Part shown: one piece after another, positions 61,029 to 64,000 of the stretch
Layout: each line of letters begins with the position of its first letter
How positions within the stretch are numbered: the first letter of the stretch is position 1
DNA from: Incurvaria masculella
Lineage: Eukaryota; Arthropoda; Insecta; Lepidoptera; Incurvariidae
DNA: 64,000 nucleotides
NCBI GenBank assembly: GCA_946894095.1
Contig: OX335650.1
Span: forward strand, 2,480,001-2,544,000
Direction: 5' to 3'
The notes under the pieces: model-generated
Seen by the model: the letters and a program-made list of their open reading frames with translations, nothing else
What the model was told of the DNA's origin: nothing
Database searches by the model: none
Made by a program: the position numbers and the translations under genes

Positions 61029-61286
61029 ATGGTAATACTTCTGCAAGGATATAGGATCTCGTTTTTTTTCGATGCAAAGTTGGCCTTGAATTCAATAAAA
61101 TGCCTGAAGCCAAGTCTTTGGAGATGTTGCAACCTAGTTGGTCAAGGTGCTCCGAAACAGGTACTAAATTGCCTTGAAAACTTCCTAGAAATCTGCCTTA
61201 GTAGTAAAAACACAGCAATGCCTCTTGTGAACGTTGAAGACGACAAGGTTATCCTGGACCCATTTGGCTACTTTTTCGAGAACTAA
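61029..61286 (+). CDS. Possible protein-coding fragment, 85 codons, unidentified
   Basis: An open frame with varied composition: KPSLWRCC, QVLNCLENFLEICLSSKN, and an ending VNVEDDKVILDPFGYFFEN before TAA. It stands out from the low-complexity frames around it by its amino-acid variety and could be a terminal exon or a retrocopy fragment. I recognise no domain, and there is no clear splice or promoter context. Confidence 0.3.
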   Translation: MVILLQGYRISFFFDAKLALNSIKCLKPSLWRCCNLVGQGAPKQVLNCLENFLEICLSSKNTAMPLVNVEDDKVILDPFGYFFEN

Positions 61287-62590
61287 AGTAAAGTAAAAAA
61301 GTAAAAAGTTTATTTATTTCGCATAGATAAATACAACAAGTTAATATAGTATGTAATAAAGTAGTAATATAAAAGAAAAAAAAAAACAGTTATTTGCACA
61401 TAATTACAAACACAAAAACAGAGCAATTAAAACATTTAGAAGTATTTAGTATGCAGCTGGTTTATAAAATACATCGGTCCCTGTCTCCCACACTAGGATT
61501 CTCTGTGCTGTGGGAGACAGTATCTTTCGTTGTTTATGTTTACACTGCTTTAAATCTAATTTTATATTTAAACAGGATAGTGTATGAGTATCTATGAAAT
61601 CATAGTATTCAATACAATATATATATATATAATAAAAAGTGGTACATTAAATGTAGTTGTGTTGTACAGGTGATTTTTGCTCCAGTTATGGGTTCGAGTA
61701 TAAGGGTTCTTATAGATATATATATATATATTGGGGTTGGTGTTGGTGTTATGTGGAGTGTTATTTGTGTTGATATCAACCCAAATAACACGATAACGTT
61801 GCGCCATGCATATCTAGTTAAGTTATCTAAAAAACAAAAACGTACAGATGTAGCTCTCAGTAGATTTATTTAATGTGATATATTTAAGTAAAATATATTC
61901 TAATTTGATTGAGGAAACAGTCACGAGCATCGACATAGGGCACAAGCCCATGTATGGAACTTGATCATCTCATTATTCTTAATTATACTGATTGTCTTGA
62001 CTACATGGTTTTTTTTCTTTTGAAGAACGGAACCCTAAAAGTACACATTCTATGTTTAATAAAAATAGATTAAGGTTGTACCGTCAAAAAAAAAACATTC
62101 ACAATTAGGAGCATTGCTTCAACAGACGCCCCTTCTTAGTATTGCGCGCTCTGTGCCGCCGGCTAGCGGCGCACATAGAACTCTGATTGTAGACGGTATA
62201 ATTGTTCGACATTATGCGTTACCCCTAGCCATACATTATTTATATTGGAATGTTGATTTACAGAATTTTGAAATTTAAATGCGCCACTGAAATTGAGATG
62301 GGCTTGGGATTTTAAAGCGGCTTTAAAGATGTCATGAGTTATTTGATTGAAATCATAAGAATTCATCATCAATTTCAATAATAATTGACCATTTATTTCT
62401 CATTCAAATATATTTTGAAAATCTCAAACTTTTTTATGATGTATATGCCTTTGAAATCAAATTTCTGACACACATATTAAGCAAACTAGTTACAGTATAA
62501 AAAAATTATAGACCATGCGAGATTGTTTAAAATTACGGATTTTTTTTCGTTACCTGAACATGGAACCACAATTACAGACAAGATATTACT
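61287..62590. other. Non-coding DNA
   Basis: AT-rich with (TA)n runs at about 61614-61632 and 61715-61730, and a short inverted pair (CCTGTCTCCCACACTAGGATT / TGTGGGAGACAG, about 61480-61530). No gene seen. Confidence 0.5.
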
Positions 62591-62745
62591 CCAACACGGA
62601 TCATTTTTCAACCATCTTTTCATCTAATGCGATGGTACGAAGCCGAACGGGTTTAATCCTGACATCGAGTAGGGCAGAACACCTATAGTTTTACATGGAT
62701 CTTGAACTATCAAATAGCTCGCATTCGTGACGATATGCACTCATC
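62590..62745 (-). mobile_element. tRNA-derived SINE fragment
   Basis: CCATCTTTTCATCTAATGCG … TTTTACATGGATC on the plus strand. It abuts the MITE that starts at 62749. Confidence 0.6.
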
Positions 62746-62748
62746 CAA

Positions 62749-63297
62749 TTAAGGTGGCCCAACACGGCGGGCCTAACTCATTCGCGGGCACGGTACAAAA
62801 CCGTGATGTTGCGCTCTGGGACCTTCTCTGTTTCAAAGAATAAGACAGGTTCCGTCATGAGGAAGATGCAACATGTCCACAAAAAAGACAATGTGCATAG
62901 TGTATGATTTGGTAAGATTTACGAAAATTTTAATTACAAAACAACTTATAGCTAAAAGTAAACCACGACAACTGTAGTCAAAAATCTAACAAAAATCGAA
63001 TAGATTATAAATCTTCATTAAATAAGCTATGTCTGATGACTAATCTTTTTAAGATGTCCTACTTTATCATTGCGTAATCCACCTCCAAAGTTACTGTATA
63101 AAACGCGCGAAAAATTCGAACTTTCGGACCTTATAACTTAGAAACCAAACACAGTTTTACAATGCCAACGGTCATCAGACATCTAGTTCAATCAAATAAA
63201 GCTATTTTGAGTCAAATTTGGGATCTTTGACAAGAAATATGGGCATGATCTTCTTTCCCCGTTTGTATGGGGATTTGAGCGGGTTGGGCCACCTTAA
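62749..63297 (+). mobile_element. TTAA-flanked MITE, complete copy
   Basis: 549 bp from TTAAGGTGGCCCAACACGGC to GCGGGTTGGGCCACCTTAA. The inverted ends GGTGGCCCAAC lie inside TTAA at both sides. TTAA is the piggyBac-type target, but GGTGG is not a typical piggyBac end, so family assignment is open. There is no coding capacity; at least six copies are in the window. Confidence 0.88.
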
Positions 63298-64000
63298 GAT
63301 AAAGAAAGTGGGGGAATAAACGGGGCCGGGGTCGAACCCATGTCCTCTCGCATAGAAAGCAAGTCCCCGCGCCCCTTATCTACGAGGCGTCGTGTCAAGC
63401 CAGACGACATGCTGGTAGGAGCATTCAGCATAACTTTGATAATGAACGAACTCTGTATTCATTGGCAACCCTATTGTTTCGGTCGGAATTAAACACATGC
63501 GAAATTCCCAGACGGCCCTTAACTCACGGCACGGGCCCTCCGAGGAGCGATTCAAACGTCGTCATTGCGAAATCCGCGCTGATATTAACATTGAACGAGT
63601 CAGATTACAACACTTCATATATTCAAACTCTTCAACTAATAAAAATGCAAATTAGCAAAGTTTCGCCAAAGCGGCGCTGGGCGAGCGCGCGCCTCGAACG
63701 CAAGATTGCAGACGGCCCTTTGTAAGTCGATAGCTTCTAATATAAAACCCTCCCGCGCCGTATTTGCCGTGAAGTTGCTTCTTCGCGGAAGCTCGTCAAG
63801 TTGCAGCAGGCCACGCAGGGGGCCAATTCTGGGAATTCCGAGTTGAATCAAGAGTGTTCTCAGAAGAGGAATTCGCTTTGATAGTCTGGTAATCGATCAC
63901 AGCGTCACACGGAATGAAACATTTCCATGTGTTTCCGAATTCAGCGCTGTGAAAAATTTCATAGACATTTTAATAAGGTATCCGATGATGCACCAGTCAA
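63298..64000. other. Non-coding DNA at the window end
   Basis: A tRNA-like SINE head on the minus strand at about 63318-63395 (GCCTCGTAGATAAGGGGCGC … GGGTTCGACCCCGG). The frames at 63462-63851 show no domains. Confidence 0.5.

Noticed and set aside
1..64000. CRISPR arrays, bacterial operons or rRNA genes
   Set aside because: None seen; repeats are dispersed, palindromic or simple, and gene structure is eukaryotic with spliceosomal introns.

Overview
This is a piece of an insect nuclear genome, most probably from a moth or butterfly. It has a low-GC, intron-bearing, repeat-saturated background, a TTAGG-type telomeric run, tRNA-derived SINEs, and a dispersed repeat whose conserved core (CAAGTGCGAGTCGGACTCGC … GGGTTCCGTACC … GGTACGGAACCC) I know from lepidopteran genomes. 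There is no bacterial operon structure and no rRNA. Assignment to Lepidoptera is an inference.

The main feature is a complete Maverick/Polinton (adintovirus-like) element at 4466-19772 (15,307 bp). It has 71-bp terminal inverted repeats, a perfect 6-bp target-site duplication (AATATA at 4460-4465 and 19773-19778), and an uninterrupted paralogous empty site near 33470-33490. A leftward block holds the ATPase, a conserved 299-aa protein, a 97-aa coiled-coil/fibre-like protein, a DDE integrase with chromodomain, a PLA2-domain pVI-like protein, an adenain-like protease, a penton-like protein, a 45-aa peptide, a double-jelly-roll major capsid protein and a 163-aa protein. A rightward block holds a spliced gene of unknown function and a protein-primed family B DNA polymerase. 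The right end carries two long palindromes, a tRNA-Leu-like sequence, a spliced Gly-rich gene and a nested Harbinger-type MITE. The capsid genes are joined by stop/start overlaps (ATGA, ATGA, TGATG). The PLA2/pVI-like gene ends in the canonical slippery heptamer A_AAA_AAC directly before UAA, exactly where a -1 shift enters the protease frame, which has no early AUG of its own.

The Polinton sits in intron 1 of a host gene for a small secreted two-repeat protein (exon 1 4185-4251, exon 2 19820-20703). That gene lies in a segmental duplication: unit 1 (about 1205-29690, expanded by the Polinton and other insertions) and unit 2 (about 30115-39415). The unit 2 paralogue keeps an open exon 2 (33524-34401) but has lost promoter, start codon and signal-peptide start.

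The rest of the window (about 39.4-64 kb, and 21.5-30 kb) is repeat-rich non-coding DNA: TTAA-flanked MITEs, foldback elements, a decayed Tc1/mariner element, SINEs, dead LINE fragments (an RT fragment at 50.2-50.95 kb, RTE-like 3' ends at 38.0-38.4 and 44.0-44.3 kb) and unusual short-motif clusters at 46.1-46.6 and 58.77-59.6 kb. I found no convincing additional host gene there.
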